DNA of 64,000 bases from Methylovirgula sp. 4M-Z18 (GCF_037890675.1 NZ_CP149574.1:806001-870000); one strand, 5' to 3'. Shown: positions 17,957 to 28,230, counted from the stretch's first letter. Program-made: numbers and translations. Notes: a model not told the origin generated them from the sequence alone.

Positions 17957-18196
17957 ATGAGTGAGGCCAAGATTGCGCAGCGCGCGCCGTATCCGGTCGA
18001 TGTGGTGGAAGGCAAAACCTATTATTGGTGCGCGTGCGGGCGCTCCGCCAACCAGCCGTTCTGCGACGGCTCGCATAAGGTGACGAGCCTCACGCCCATC
18101 GCCTACACAGCTGACAAGACCGGCAAGGCGTTTTTCTGCGGCTGCAAACATTCGAATCATCGGCCGCTGTGCGACGGCACGCACAAGACGGTGTGA
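17957..18196 (+). CDS. Double CDGSH iron-sulfur protein
   Basis: A 79-residue protein with two CDGSH motifs, each with three Cys and one His as [2Fe-2S] ligands: C25, C27, C36, H40 and C61, C63, C72, H76. The second reads CDGTH. Such small mitoNEET-like proteins carry redox-active or transferable clusters; the role in bacteria is unclear. I chose the ATG rather than the GTG 3 bases earlier because GGGAGGGG is best spaced for it. It lies between the thiamine operon and glyS. Confidence 0.9.
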   Translation: MSEAKIAQRAPYPVDVVEGKTYYWCACGRSANQPFCDGSHKVTSLTPIAYTADKTGKAFFCGCKHSNHRPLCDGTHKTV

Positions 18197-18272
18197 CCGC
18201 GAGCCCCGGCAGGGGTGACATCGGCGCGCCATTCGATTAACAAGCGGCAATCTCTTCCTTCCGATTGCCGCC

Positions 18273-20465
18273 ATGCCCGATCTTCTGCTCGAACTTTTCT
18301 CCGAAGAAATCCCCGCCCGTATGCAGCGCCAGGCGGCGGAGGATTTGCGCAAGCTCGTGACCAATGCCCTGGTCGATCAGGGCCTGACCTATGAGGGCGC
18401 CAAGGCCTTTGCGACGCCGCGCCGGCTCGCGCTGCATATCGCCGGCCTGCCGGTTCGTCAGCCAGACCTTCACGAGGAGAAGAAGGGCCCGCGCGTCGGT
18501 GCGCCGGACGCCGCCATCCAGGGCTTTTTGAAGAGCGCCGGCCTTGCCTCGCTCGATGAGGCCAAAATCGAATCCGACCCGAAGAAGGGCGAATTCTATG
18601 TCGCCCATCTCCATCGTCCGGGGCGCGAGACACCCCTCGTGCTGGCCGATCTTCTGCCCGGCATCATCCGCAGCTTCCCGTGGCCCAAATCGATGCGTTG
18701 GGGCGCCTCTTCGGTCAAGCCGGACACGTTGCGCTGGGTGCGCCCGCTGCATTCCATTCTCTGCACCTTCGGTCCCGAGACCGAAGACACGCAGATCGTC
18801 GATTTCGAAGTCGATGGCATCCGCTCCGGCAACGTGACGCGCGGCCACCGCTTCCTCAGCCCCGGCGAATTTCGCGTGCGCCGCTTCGCCGATTACGTCC
18901 CGGCGCTGGAGAAAGCGAAAGTCGTGCTCGATGCCGACCGGCGCAAGGACATCATCCTGCACGACGCACGCGATTTGGCCTTTGCCCAAGGGCTGGAACT
19001 CGTCGAGGACGAGGCATTGCTCGAAGAGGTCGCCGGCCTGGTGGAATGGCCCGTCGTGTTGATGGGCGAGTTCGACGCGGCCTTTCTCGACATCCCGGGC
19101 GAAGTGATCCGCGCGACAATCCGCGCCAATCAGAAATGCTTCGTGCTGCGCGATCCGAAAACCGGCGCGCTCGCGAACAAGTTTTTGCTCACTTCCAATG
19201 TGATTGCGCACGATGGCGGCAAGGCGATTGCGGCGGGCAACGGCCGCGTGGTGCGGGCGCGCCTGTCGGATGCTCTGTATTTCTGGCAGACCGACCAGAA
19301 GGATCTGCCCGATTTCGCCGGCCAAGGAAAACCGCTCGACCAGCGCATGGCGAAATTGCGGGCGCTCAACATTGTATTTCACGAAAAGCTTGGGACGCAG
19401 GGCGAACGGGTGGAGCGGATTCGCAATCTAGCAAGCGGAATGTTGGCACCATATGTCGGTGCGAACCAAATAGAGGTCTTGCGGGCTGCCGAACTCGCCA
19501 AGGCCGACCTCATGACCGAAGTTGTCGGAGAGTTCCCGGAAGTGCAGGGCCTGATGGGACGGCGCTATGCTCTGTTACAAGGGGAGAGTGAGGCTGTTGC
19601 CGCTGCTCTCGAGGATCATTACAAACCACAAGGGCCGAGCGATCGGGTCCCGAGCGAGCCGGTGAGCATTGCGGTCGCTCTCGCTGATAAGCTCGACACG
19701 CTTGTCGGTTTCTGGGCGATCGATGAAAAGCCGACCGGCAGCAAGGATCCGTTCGCACTGCGGCGTGCCGCCCTAGGCGTCATTCGGTTGGTTTTAGAAG
19801 ATCATTTGCGATTGCACCTCATCGATATCCTCGACCATCACCTGGCTTCGTTTGATGCTATATTTGCGAAACGCGGAGGAGTTACGCGCGCCTTGATCCC
19901 ATGGGCCGGTAAGCAGGTCGACAAGCGTAGCACCGACCTCCTCGCCTTCTTCGGCGACCGCCTCAAAGTCTATTTGCGCGACAAGGGCGCGCGGCACGAT
20001 CTCATCGATGCGGTGTTCTCGCTGCAAGGCCAAGACGATCTGTGGTTGATCGTCCGGCGCGTCGAAGCGCTTGGCGCCTTCCTCGATACAGAGGACGGCA
20101 AGAACCTGCTCGCCGGTTACAAGCGCGCCGCCAATATCCTGAAGGCGGAAGAAAAGAAGGAAAAGGCTGGGGCGCAGGCATTTTCGCAACCCTATGATGC
20201 GGCGTTGCTGCAGCAGGCCGAGGAAAAAGCCTTGGCCGATGGGCTGCACCAAGCGGCCGGCGAGGCCAAGGCGGCGGTGGCTGCCGAAGATTTCGAGACG
20301 GCGATGCAGGCGCTCTCGAGCTTGCGCGCGCCGGTCGATGCGTTCTTCCTGAACGTCACCGTCAACGCGGAAGATCCAGCATTGCGGCTGAACCGGTTGC
20401 GGTTGCTGAACGGCCTGCGCGCCGCCGTCGACGCCATTGCGGATTTCTCCAAAGTCACCGGCTAA
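18273..20465 (+). CDS. glyS: Glycyl-tRNA synthetase beta subunit
   Basis: A 730-residue beta chain of glycyl-tRNA synthetase, which binds tRNA-Gly and supports the alpha chain Gly[21 protein letters not shown] at the start, RWVRPLHSI near 150 and TRGHRFL near 190 are diagnostic, and the C-terminal anticodon-binding region ([15 protein letters not shown] type) is complete. Bases about 19420-19880 use more A/T-ending codons (CTA, GCA, GGA, ATA, TTA) than the rest of the gene, so a segment may have been exchanged. The frame is intact throughout. Confidence 0.96.
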   Translation: MPDLLLELFSEEIPARMQRQAAEDLRKLVTNALVDQGLTYEGAKAFATPRRLALHIAGLPVRQPDLHEEKKGPRVGAPDAAIQGFLKSAGLASLDEAKIESDPKKGEFYVAHLHRPGRETPLVLADLLPGIIRSFPWPKSMRWGASSVKPDTLRWVRPLHSILCTFGPETEDTQIVDFEVDGIRSGNVTRGHRFLSPGEFRVRRFADYVPALEKAKVVLDADRRKDIILHDARDLAFAQGLELVEDEALLEEVAGLVEWPVVLMGEFDAAFLDIPGEVIRATIRANQKCFVLRDPKTGALANKFLLTSNVIAHDGGKAIAAGNGRVVRARLSDALYFWQTDQKDLPDFAGQGKPLDQRMAKLRALNIVFHEKLGTQGERVERIRNLASGMLAPYVGANQIEVLRAAELAKADLMTEVVGEFPEVQGLMGRRYALLQGESEAVAAALEDHYKPQGPSDRVPSEPVSIAVALADKLDTLVGFWAIDEKPTGSKDPFALRRAALGVIRLVLEDHLRLHLIDILDHHLASFDAIFAKRGGVTRALIPWAGKQVDKRSTDLLAFFGDRLKVYLRDKGARHDLIDAVFSLQGQDDLWLIVRRVEALGAFLDTEDGKNLLAGYKRAANILKAEEKKEKAGAQAFSQPYDAALLQQAEEKALADGLHQAAGEAKAAVAAEDFETAMQALSSLRAPVDAFFLNVTVNAEDPALRLNRLRLLNGLRAAVDAIADFSKVTG

Positions 20466-21130
20466 TTCGGGCGCGGTATCTTGGACCTGCCCAGTTCGGC
20501 GGGACATCGTCCGAACCCGGCTTGGCTCAACTGGCATCCTATTTGCGTCGTTCTGGGAGCTTGGCTTTCCGGGGCGCAAAGATGTGTCTGCGGATTTCAC
20601 AATGGAGGTGTAAACACAAGCAGAACCCTGGCATTGCTGTCCGCATAGTTTTGACAATCGGATAAAGAATTGATGTCACACGGTAAAATATAAGTGTCGT
20701 CTACCACTTTTGGCTGAATTGAACGGGGTGATTCGCGCTTGAGCCCCAGGGGACTTTTGTGTATTTGTGAAGTGTTACATGCATTAGTGTACGAATGTAC
20801 ATGAAAAGGTTCAGAGAAGTTTCGCATGTCGATTTTTTCTCTGATCTGGATGCTGATCAGTAAAGATTGGCGTTGGTAGTTTTTGAGGCGATAATAAAAA
20901 TGGCCTGGGCATAAATATACATAAGTTTTACAGGCCGAATATTAAGATGGGTGTCATTGCGGCCATTCGGGTGCCAAATTAGTTAGGAAGAACTTAGAAA
21001 ATAAGTCAAATTGACTAACGGGCTCGGATCGGCAAGAGGATGAATTTTCGGGGAAGCCACAGAGGTCGTCCAATTCAATGAACGGGCGTACCGATTGACA
21101 ACATAACGCATTCCGAAAGGCTGTGAAAAA
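20466..21130. other. AT-rich gap before the IS256 remnant
   Basis: 665 bases with no convincing gene. It is clearly more AT-rich than the surroundings. A 20-codon frame at 20799-20861 and a 76-codon minus-strand frame (20597-20827) have no support. No clear terminator for glyS and no IS ends were found. It may be decayed mobile DNA linked to the adjoining transposase remnant. Confidence 0.5.
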
Positions 21131-22042
21131 ATGTCTCAGGCCACGCAGGCTCTGGCTGAGCAGTTTCTGTCTCCCGAGTGGAAGGCGCTCGTGTCGCCCC
21201 ATGATTTGTTCGGAGATCTTGAGATCAAATTGATCGAGGCCCTGCTCAATGCGGAGCTGAGCCATCATTTGGAACTGGACGCACGCGCGGGAAAGAAGAA
21301 TTTTCGCAACGGCTATTGGAAGCGCACGATTCCGTGCCGGGACGGCGCGACGATCACGATCCGCATCCCGCGCGAACGCGCCGGCCGCTTCGAGGCGCGC
21401 CTCGTGCCGCACCATCGCCGGCATTTTTACGGCTTTACCGACCGGGTTCTCGCCATCTACGCCCATGGACGGGATGTCGCCGAGATCGAGGACATGTTGC
21501 CGCTGCTGTACGATCTCGGTTTGCCGCGCGATTTGGCGCCACGGATTACCGATGCGGTGCTCGGCATCGTCCGCGACTGGCAGGAGCGGCGGCTCGAACC
21601 AGCCTATCCTTTCGCCCTGTTCGCCGACCTGCCGATGACGACGCAGGAGCGCAAGCTGACCCAGGACCGGCCGGTATATTATGCCTTGGGACTGAAGAGC
21701 GATGGCACGCGCGACCTCTTGGGCCTCTGGGTTCAGGACAAATCGAGCGATGATATCTGGCAGCAGATGTTGACTGACCTTGCCGCTCGTGGCCTCCATC
21801 GCATCACCGCCGCCGTGACCGGCGATCTCGATGCGCCGCCGATCACCCAACCATCGTCCGGCGCGCCGTTGCCGGAGCGGTGCGAACTCCATCACGTGCA
21901 CGCGCTCAAGGAACTCTCGACGGTTGCAGCGCGTCAGGCTCTCGTTCAGGACATATTGCGGGCGCTGGCGGGCGGCAACGACGGCCGCCCAAACAACGAG
22001 TCTTTTAGCTATGCCCCGTCCTTGGCTTCGGCGCTCGTCTAG
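21131..22042 (+). pseudogene. IS256 (Mutator) family transposase, truncated
   Basis: A 303-residue reading frame whose first 240 residues follow the IS256 family pattern: the FRNGYWKRTI opening, the TITIRIPRERAGRFEARLVP stretch, GFTDRVLAIYAHGRD, and an RITDAVLGIVRDWQERRLEP segment. The first catalytic Asp is probably in FADLPM and the second may survive in TGDL. Homology then fades (PERCELHHVHAL recalls the CIVH region), and the region with the catalytic Glu is missing. Intact members have about 400 residues. It is therefore inactive, although the frame remains open and G+C-rich. No flanking inverted repeats were seen. Confidence 0.75.
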
Positions 22043-22051
22043 GTCCAGCAC

Positions 22052-23086
22052 CTAATCTTTGCCGTTGCCAAACAGGAACGGGGCGACGTCCTTGACTCCA
22101 GGCTGCGGGTCGATGTGAAAAGGCATCGGCCGGCACACCGCCATCGCTGAAAGCCCGACGCGTGTCGTGAGTAAGCCGTTCAGTACACCTTCGCCGAGCC
22201 GTGCCGAGACTTTGGCGGCAATGCCATGACCGACCAATTGTTGCAGCAGACTGTCACCCGCCGCCATGCCGCCGGTAATCGCAAGATGCGCGGCGACCGA
22301 TCGCGCCAATTTGAGCAGCCCCAGCAGGCCCGGCCGTCCGCCGTAGATTTCGGCGACACGCCGCATCAGCCGCAGCACATTGGCGAAGACGAAAATGACA
22401 TCGAGAAACGCGCGCGGACTTAACGTCGTCATCAGCGAGGCGCGCTTGGCCGCCTTGGCGATTTCGCGGGCCACTTCGGCATCACGGCCGCGCATCAATT
22501 CGCGCTCGGCAATATCGATCAGGTCGCGGCCGTCGATGATCTCGCCGCTATGTTCGAGCAGCCGCGCCCGCGCCGCGGCGGTTTCGGGCCTTGCCGCATA
22601 GAGCGTCACGAGATCGGCGACGAGTTTGCGTGCGCTGCGGGTGTCGTCCTTCGCATGGGCCGCTTCGAGGGCGAGATGCAATTTGGCGATGCGCCGCTGG
22701 CGGAAAATGCCGAAGGCTTCGCGCCCCGCCAAGACGGCAAGCGCGAGGACGAGCACGGTGACCAAGGCCACGCCGATCCAGCCCAAGGCCTGCCAGCGCG
22801 CGAACAATTGGTCCAGCAATTGCGCGATCCAAAGGCCGGCCGCCAGCGAGACGAGACCGCCGAGCGCGCTCCAGAATAGGCCGCTCCAGGAAATGAACGT
22901 GCGCGCGAGAATGCCTCGCGTTTCCGCCCGTTCGATCGCCACCTCCGGTGCGGTTTGGTCCGCCGCAATCGCGTAAGGATCGGGCTGGGCCTCGACCACG
23001 ACGGGCGCCGACGCCTTGTCTTCGTTGATCACGAGGCCGGCCTCGTCGAGACGGAAAGCGCGCGGCTTTTGCGGTCGCAGCGTCAT
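22052..23086 (-). CDS. YcjF-family (UPF0283) membrane protein
   Basis: A 344-residue inner-membrane protein of the TIGR01620/YcjF type with a C-terminal DUF697-like domain. Two hydrophobic helices lie near residues 70-90 and 103-120. The C-terminal half (RAFLDVIFVFANVLRLMRRVA and GLLKLARSVAAHL) is conserved in the family. It overlaps the ycjX-like gene by 4 bases (ATGA), the standard ycjX-ycjF order. In enterobacteria the pair is induced by envelope stress; molecular function is not established. Confidence 0.87.
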   Translation of the reverse strand: MTLRPQKPRAFRLDEAGLVINEDKASAPVVVEAQPDPYAIAADQTAPEVAIERAETRGILARTFISWSGLFWSALGGLVSLAAGLWIAQLLDQLFARWQALGWIGVALVTVLVLALAVLAGREAFGIFRQRRIAKLHLALEAAHAKDDTRSARKLVADLVTLYAARPETAAARARLLEHSGEIIDGRDLIDIAERELMRGRDAEVAREIAKAAKRASLMTTLSPRAFLDVIFVFANVLRLMRRVAEIYGGRPGLLGLLKLARSVAAHLAITGGMAAGDSLLQQLVGHGIAAKVSARLGEGVLNGLLTTRVGLSAMAVCRPMPFHIDPQPGVKDVAPFLFGNGKD

Positions 23087-24609
23087 AGCAGTCTGTCTCC
23101 CAGCAAGAACTCCAGCGCCCGGTCGAGCCGGATATGGGGCAGGGGCTGCGGCTGGCCATCCATTTGCAGCGGCAGGGCCGGCGGCCGGAACCGCACGAAG
23201 CGGTAATCGGCTTGGTCGGCCGGGGTCGCCAGCGCATCGCCGCGAAAGACATGCCGTGGATCGTCGGGCAATTCGCCGGGAAAGATCGCGGCCTCGGTCT
23301 CGCCGTCGAAGATCTTGCCGTCGACGACCTCGCCCGCCATCGGCACGCCGACGATCGCATCGAGGGTCTCGCGGCCATGTTTCACCCGCGCCTCGCGCGT
23401 CGCACGCACAGCGGCAAGCGCGATGACATCGATGCCGGCGCCGAGGCCCTCGGCCCGCGCAATGGCGCGCGCAGTGAGAACGCGCAAGATCGCCTCGAGC
23501 CGGTCGTGGCTGGTGTGATGCAGATGATCGGCCTTGGTCGCGGCAAAGAGAATGCGGTCGATGCGCGGGCGGAAGATTTGCGCGAACAGCGATGCACGGC
23601 CGGCGCGAAACGCCGCAAGTACGTCGCCGAGTGCGTGTTCCAGATCGCGCACGGCGCCAGCGCCGGAGTTCAGGGCGGCAAGGGCGTCCACAAGCACGAT
23701 CTGCCGGTCGAGCCGGGCAAAATGGTCACGGAAAAAGGGGCGCACCACATGCGCTTTGTAGGCCTCGTAGCGCCGCTCCATCATGGCGAGCAATGTGCCC
23801 TCGCCGATCTCCACGCCCTCCGCGACCGGCAGCGGCGAGAAGGTCAGCGCCGGCGATCCTTCGAGATCGCCGGGCATGAGAAACCGGCCGGGCGGCAAGG
23901 TGGAAAGCGCAAAATGCTCGGCCTTGGAGGCACGCAAGTAATCGGTGAACAATTGCGCCGCCGTGCGCGCCACGTCTTCGGATTCAACATCGTCCGGCTT
24001 GATCGATTTGAGAAAATCGAGCCACGGCGCCGCCAGCGGCCGGCGCGCGTAAGTATCGGTCGCCGCCAAAGTCTCGCGCGACCAGGTGGCGTAAGTCTTG
24101 TCGAGGAGCGGAAGATCGAGCAGCCATTCGCCCGGATAATCGACGATATCGATGGTGAGGGAGCGCGCGCCTTTGAACCAGCCAGTGGCGCGCTCGAATT
24201 CCAGCGTCAGGCGCAATTCTGAAATGCGGCGGGTCGATTCCGGCCAGCGGCGATCCGGGCCGATCAGCGCGCGTACATGGTCTTCATAGGCAAAGCGCGG
24301 CACCGCATCGTCGGGCTGCGGCTTGAGCAGCGCGCCGCTCATCCGCCCCTCCGCATGGACGCGAAACACCGGCAGCTTGCCGTGTCCCGCGCCGGCGCGC
24401 AGCAGATTGTGGATGAGGGAGGTGATGAAGACGGTTTTGCCCGAGCGCGACAGGCCGGTAACTCCCAGCCGCAACCCGGTTCCGGCAATGAAATCGGCGA
24501 GGGAGGCAGCGGAGACGCGCGTTTCCTGGGTCAGAAGAGACAGAACGTTCAAAGCACTAAACCGAATGGGCGGTTCCGCACATATAAGCACGGATTTCCC
24601 GATTGCCAT
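23083..24609 (-). CDS. YcjX-family P-loop protein
   Basis: A protein of up to 508 residues of the DUF463/YcjX family, a GTPase-like P-loop NTPase. The P-loop GLSRSGKT is at 52-59 counted from the first ATG, within LRLGVTGLSRSGKTVFITSL. VDYPGEW further on fits the switch 2 region, and FAATKADHLHH holds the base-recognition lysine/aspartate. The first 20 residues are atypical and the true start may be a TTG at 24552; I kept the ATG but am unsure. It is coupled to the ycjF-like gene downstream. Confidence 0.85.
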   Translation of the reverse strand: MAIGKSVLICAEPPIRFSALNVLSLLTQETRVSAASLADFIAGTGLRLGVTGLSRSGKTVFITSLIHNLLRAGAGHGKLPVFRVHAEGRMSGALLKPQPDDAVPRFAYEDHVRALIGPDRRWPESTRRISELRLTLEFERATGWFKGARSLTIDIVDYPGEWLLDLPLLDKTYATWSRETLAATDTYARRPLAAPWLDFLKSIKPDDVESEDVARTAAQLFTDYLRASKAEHFALSTLPPGRFLMPGDLEGSPALTFSPLPVAEGVEIGEGTLLAMMERRYEAYKAHVVRPFFRDHFARLDRQIVLVDALAALNSGAGAVRDLEHALGDVLAAFRAGRASLFAQIFRPRIDRILFAATKADHLHHTSHDRLEAILRVLTARAIARAEGLGAGIDVIALAAVRATREARVKHGRETLDAIVGVPMAGEVVDGKIFDGETEAAIFPGELPDDPRHVFRGDALATPADQADYRFVRFRPPALPLQMDGQPQPLPHIRLDRALEFLLGDRLL

Positions 24610-24659
24610 CCGCAGCGTGCGAGATTCTGCCCGGCCCTCCGGCTGCGGTCACGTTGCCC

Positions 24660-25658
24660 CTATGACTTCGCCGAGATGTTTTGCGCCAGAATGGCGTCGC
24701 GCTTCTTGGCGCGCGCCCATTCCTGGTAACGGGCGAATTGCTGGTCGGCGAGAACGCCCACCAGGATCACCGTGCCCATCACGGCGAAATTGAGCGAGCT
24801 TGGAATGCCGAGCAGATTGACAAGATTCTGCAGGATCTGCAGCAAGATCGCGCCCAGCACAATGCCGAACACCGAGCCCTCGCCGCCACGCAGCGAACAG
24901 CCGCCGAGCACAGCCGCTGCAATGCCGTAGAGTTCGTAGAAATTGCCATGCGAGGCCGGCGAGACGGAGCGCGTGTACATGACGAAGTAGACGGCCGACA
25001 GGCCGGCGAGCGCGCTGGCGATGATATAGGCGGCGGCAATCACTTTCGATGTCGGGATGCCGGAATAGCGTGCCGCCTCCTCGTTCTTGCCGACCGCGCA
25101 CAGGTAGCGGCCATAGACCGACCAATGCAGGACGACACCCATGATCACGGCCACAGCGATGAAGACGACGAAACTGTGCGGGACGCCATAGGTGCGCCCG
25201 GTGGTCAGCCATTCGAGCGTCGGGAAGCTCTGCCCGAACTCGAAGCCCGCCGTGCCGTCGCCCGTGTACCAACGCGCAACGCCGCGATAGAGCAGCAGCC
25301 CGCAGAGGGTGACGATGAAGGGCTGCATTCGCATCTTGAGGATGAGAAACGCGTGAATGGCGCCGATCGCCATACCGGCGAGGACCATCAAGAGGACGGC
25401 GACGATCCAGTTCATCTCATAGGTGGTCAACAGGCTGATGAAGACCACGCCCAGAAGCGCGAAGAGCGAACCGACCGACAGATCGATGCCGCCGGTGATG
25501 ATCACGAAACCGGCGCCGATCGAATAAAGGCCATAAAGGCCAATGAGATTGGCGGTGTTGGAGAGATTGATCGGCGAGATGAAGCGCGGATTGATGAATG
25601 CGGTGACGCAACCGATGATCAAAACCAAGACGAGAAGGCTGATATCTTTCTTTACCAT
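24660..25658 (-). CDS. Sugar ABC transporter permease, RbsC type
   Basis: A 332-residue integral membrane protein with eight to ten hydrophobic helices. GAGFVIITGGIDLSVGSLFA near residue 50 is the hallmark of the ribose/xylose (BPD_transp_2) permease family, and GGEGSVFGIVLGAILLQI sits near the C-terminus. It forms the channel for sugar uptake together with the ATPase gene 19 bases upstream and the binding protein beyond that. The sugar is unknown. It is the last gene of the first cassette, which is read leftwards. Confidence 0.92.
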   Translation of the reverse strand: MVKKDISLLVLVLIIGCVTAFINPRFISPINLSNTANLIGLYGLYSIGAGFVIITGGIDLSVGSLFALLGVVFISLLTTYEMNWIVAVLLMVLAGMAIGAIHAFLILKMRMQPFIVTLCGLLLYRGVARWYTGDGTAGFEFGQSFPTLEWLTTGRTYGVPHSFVVFIAVAVIMGVVLHWSVYGRYLCAVGKNEEAARYSGIPTSKVIAAAYIIASALAGLSAVYFVMYTRSVSPASHGNFYELYGIAAAVLGGCSLRGGEGSVFGIVLGAILLQILQNLVNLLGIPSSLNFAVMGTVILVGVLADQQFARYQEWARAKKRDAILAQNISAKS

Positions 25659-25677
25659 TGATGACAGGCCCTCGTTC

Positions 25678-27183
25678 TCAATGTTGCGTCTGGCCGACGG
25701 CGAGTCGCATGATGTTTTCCTGCGTGAGTTGATCGCGCTTCAATATGCCCGTCACGCTGCCCTCGTGCATCACCGCGACGCGATCGCTGACACCGATGAT
25801 CTCCTCTAGATCGCTCGAGATCATCAGGATCGCCACGCCTTTGTTGGCGAGGCCGCGCATCAGATCGTAGATTTCCATCTTGGCGCCGACATCGACGCCG
25901 CGTGTCGGCTCGTCGAAAATCAGGACCCTGGGCTGCATCGAGAGCCATTTGCCCAGCACGACTTTTTGCTGATTGCCGCCTGAGAGGGTGCCGGCATGGG
26001 TCGCAACGCTGTCGGTCTTGATCTTGAGCGCCTTGCGCTGCGCCTCGGCGTTCCGCGCCTCGCGGCGCGCGTTGATCAACGTGAGATCGGCATAGGCTTT
26101 CAGGTTGGGAAGCGAGATGTTGTTCGCGATGCTGTGATCGAGAATGAGGCCAGATTGCTTGCGGTCTTCCGGAATGAGATACAGGCCTTTGGCGATCGCT
26201 TCGCGCGGATTGCCGATCGTCGCGGCCTGGCCGTCGAGCAGAATGTCGCCGCTCAGAGGTTTGTCGATGCCGAAGACGGCGCGCGCGAGTTCCGTTCTGC
26301 CTGAGCCGATCAGGCCGGCAAAGCCGAGAATTTCGCCGCGCTGCACGGCGAGGTTCACGGTGCGCTCGGGATAGGTCGAGGTGCGGAAATTCACGAGTTC
26401 GAGCGCCGTCGCGCCGGGCGCCGCCGCAGGGGCGGCATAAAGATCGCGCAAGTCGCGGCCGATCATCATCCGAACCATGGAATCGTGGCCGATAGAGCCG
26501 CGCTCCAGCGTGCCGACCATGCGGCCGTCGCGCAAGACCACGACCCGGTCGACGCATTGCTGCACTTCGCCCAAACGATGCGAGATGAAGATCACGGCGA
26601 CGCCGCTGCGCTTCAGCTCCTGAATGATGCTGAGCAGCCGGTCGGTCTCGGCGATGGTGAGGCTGGAGGTCGGTTCGTCCATGATGACGACCCGTGCGCC
26701 GAGAGACAGCGCCTTGGCGATTTCGAGCTGCTGACGCTGGGCGATCGAAAGACTGGCCACGAGCGTTTCGGGTTCGAAATCGCAGCCGACGCGATCGAGC
26801 AAGACGCGCGCATCGGCGTAGATCTTGCTGCGGTCGATGAGCTTCAGCGGTCCGAAAATGCGCGGCTCACGGCCAATGAAAATATTGCCTGCGACATCGA
26901 TGTTCTCGAACAGGTTGAGTTCCTGATGCACGAAGGCGATGCCCGCGGCCATCGCGTCCTTGACGCTCAGGGAAGCTCTGTCTTGACCGTCAAGCTTGAT
27001 CGCGCCGGTACTCGGCGCGACGATCCCGCCGAGCACTTTCATCAGCGTGGATTTGCCGGCGCCATTCTCGCCGATCAGGCCGATCACTTCGCCGGGCGAG
27101 ATCGACAGGCTCACGCCGGAAAGAGCCTGCACGCCCGGATAGGCTTTGCCGATTCCAATCAGTTCCAAAAAGGGTGTTGTCAT
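25678..27183 (-). CDS. Sugar ABC transporter ATPase, RbsA type
   Basis: A 501-residue double ATPase. The first half has Walker A GENGAGKST (38-46) and Walker B VVIMDEPTSSL; the second half has a weak P-loop (GLIGSGRTELARAVFG), the signature LSGGNQQKVVLGKWL, and LIFDEPTRGVDVGAK. Such RbsA/XylG proteins power import of pentoses and related sugars. Start and length are normal. A 96-base gap with a possible stem-loop separates it from the binding-protein gene upstream. Confidence 0.94.
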   Translation of the reverse strand: MTTPFLELIGIGKAYPGVQALSGVSLSISPGEVIGLIGENGAGKSTLMKVLGGIVAPSTGAIKLDGQDRASLSVKDAMAAGIAFVHQELNLFENIDVAGNIFIGREPRIFGPLKLIDRSKIYADARVLLDRVGCDFEPETLVASLSIAQRQQLEIAKALSLGARVVIMDEPTSSLTIAETDRLLSIIQELKRSGVAVIFISHRLGEVQQCVDRVVVLRDGRMVGTLERGSIGHDSMVRMMIGRDLRDLYAAPAAAPGATALELVNFRTSTYPERTVNLAVQRGEILGFAGLIGSGRTELARAVFGIDKPLSGDILLDGQAATIGNPREAIAKGLYLIPEDRKQSGLILDHSIANNISLPNLKAYADLTLINARREARNAEAQRKALKIKTDSVATHAGTLSGGNQQKVVLGKWLSMQPRVLIFDEPTRGVDVGAKMEIYDLMRGLANKGVAILMISSDLEEIIGVSDRVAVMHEGSVTGILKRDQLTQENIMRLAVGQTQH

Positions 27184-27233
27184 AGACTGCCTCAGCCCCG
27201 AAGCAAAACGATGCGCTCTTGGAGCGTGAGTAT

Positions 27234-27269
27234 CCTGCCGCCGCCGCGATCATGCAACCGCGACGGCAG
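27234..27269 (-). promoter_or_regulatory. Stem-loop between binding-protein and ATPase genes
   Basis: An imperfect G+C-rich inverted repeat (CTGCCG with CGGCAG outside, a bulged CGCG pairing inside) just after the binding-protein stop. Such hairpins often protect the 3' end of binding-protein mRNA and reduce read-through. Pairing is imperfect, so confidence is low. Confidence 0.3.
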
Positions 27270-27279
27270 CGATTGGAGC

Positions 27280-28230
27280 TTACTTGCCCTGAAGTTCTTT
27301 CAGGTGCTTGGCATATTCGTCGACATTCTCCTTGGTGATCGTCTTGGTCGGCACGATCATCAATTGGTTGGCCGGAATGAAGGATTTGTCGCCATCGAGA
27401 ATCTTCGCCATGGCCTTCATGCCCTGATAGCCCCATTCGTAGGGCTGCTGCACGACGGTGCCCGCTACGGTGCCTTCCTTGACGCCGCCGAGGGTGATCG
27501 GATCGTCATCGAAGCCCGTGACCGTGATCTTGCCCAGGGCGCCCGCTTCCTTCAGTGCCTGGTAGATCTGCGGAATGTTGTAGGAGTAGATGCCGAGCAT
27601 GCAATTCACGTCGGGATGCGCGGTCAGCGTATCTTCGACATTGCGCTTGGCGCGCGGTTGATCGATGTCGTCGGCACGCACGTCGACGATCTCGATTTTC
27701 GTGCCCTTGATCGTATCCTTGATGCCGTCGATGCGCTCGCGGGCGTTATCGGCGCCGGGCAGGCCGACATAGGCCACGCACTTGCCGCCATTGGGCAGCG
27801 CCTTTTTCAGAAGTTCGCCGACCTGATTACCAGCGAGCGTGTTGGAGGAGCCGATATAGGCCAGGCGCTTGCTGTTCGGTGCGTCGCTGTCCGTGGTCAG
27901 CAGCAAGGTCTGCGAGCCGACGCGGCTCAGGGCATCGGTTTCGGTCTTGGGATCGACGGCGCTGACGATGATGCCCGAGACGCCGGAGGCGACGAGGTCG
28001 TCCATCAACCGCTCTTGCACCGCGGCGGCCGCTTGTTCGGGATATTTGAATTGGAGCGTGTAATTGGGCAGTTCGGACTGTGCCTTTTTGACGCCGGCCT
28101 CGGCCGCCTTCCAGAAATCCGATGCCCCGTTCGGCACGAAAACGAGGACCTTTTTATCGGCCGCCTGTGCGCCGATTGCGGCGGATAGCGCAAGGGCACT
28201 GATCGCGCATGTCAGAAGAACCTTCTTCAT
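27280..28230 (-). CDS. Sugar ABC transporter periplasmic binding protein
   Basis: A 316-residue type I periplasmic binding protein (Peripla_BP_4). The start at 28230 gives a good signal peptide (MKKVLLTCAISALALSAAIG, cleaved after AQA near 23), with GGAGGT 6 bases upstream; a longer frame to 28356 would run through the promoter region. ASDFWKAAEAG and VPNG at the start are typical of ribose-type binding proteins. It is the first gene of the leftward cassette and is divergent from the LacI-type regulator. The ligand is unknown. Confidence 0.92.
   Translation of the reverse strand: MKKVLLTCAISALALSAAIGAQAADKKVLVFVPNGASDFWKAAEAGVKKAQSELPNYTLQFKYPEQAAAAVQERLMDDLVASGVSGIIVSAVDPKTETDALSRVGSQTLLLTTDSDAPNSKRLAYIGSSNTLAGNQVGELLKKALPNGGKCVAYVGLPGADNARERIDGIKDTIKGTKIEIVDVRADDIDQPRAKRNVEDTLTAHPDVNCMLGIYSYNIPQIYQALKEAGALGKITVTGFDDDPITLGGVKEGTVAGTVVQQPYEWGYQGMKAMAKILDGDKSFIPANQLMIVPTKTITKENVDEYAKHLKELQGK

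Noticed and set aside
20597-20827. A 76-codon minus-strand frame in the AT-rich gap
   Set aside because: There is no ribosome-binding site, no family resemblance, and the region looks like decayed DNA.
26485-28188. A 567-codon plus-strand reading frame
   Set aside because: It runs antisense across the sugar ATPase and binding-protein genes and has no coherent protein features.
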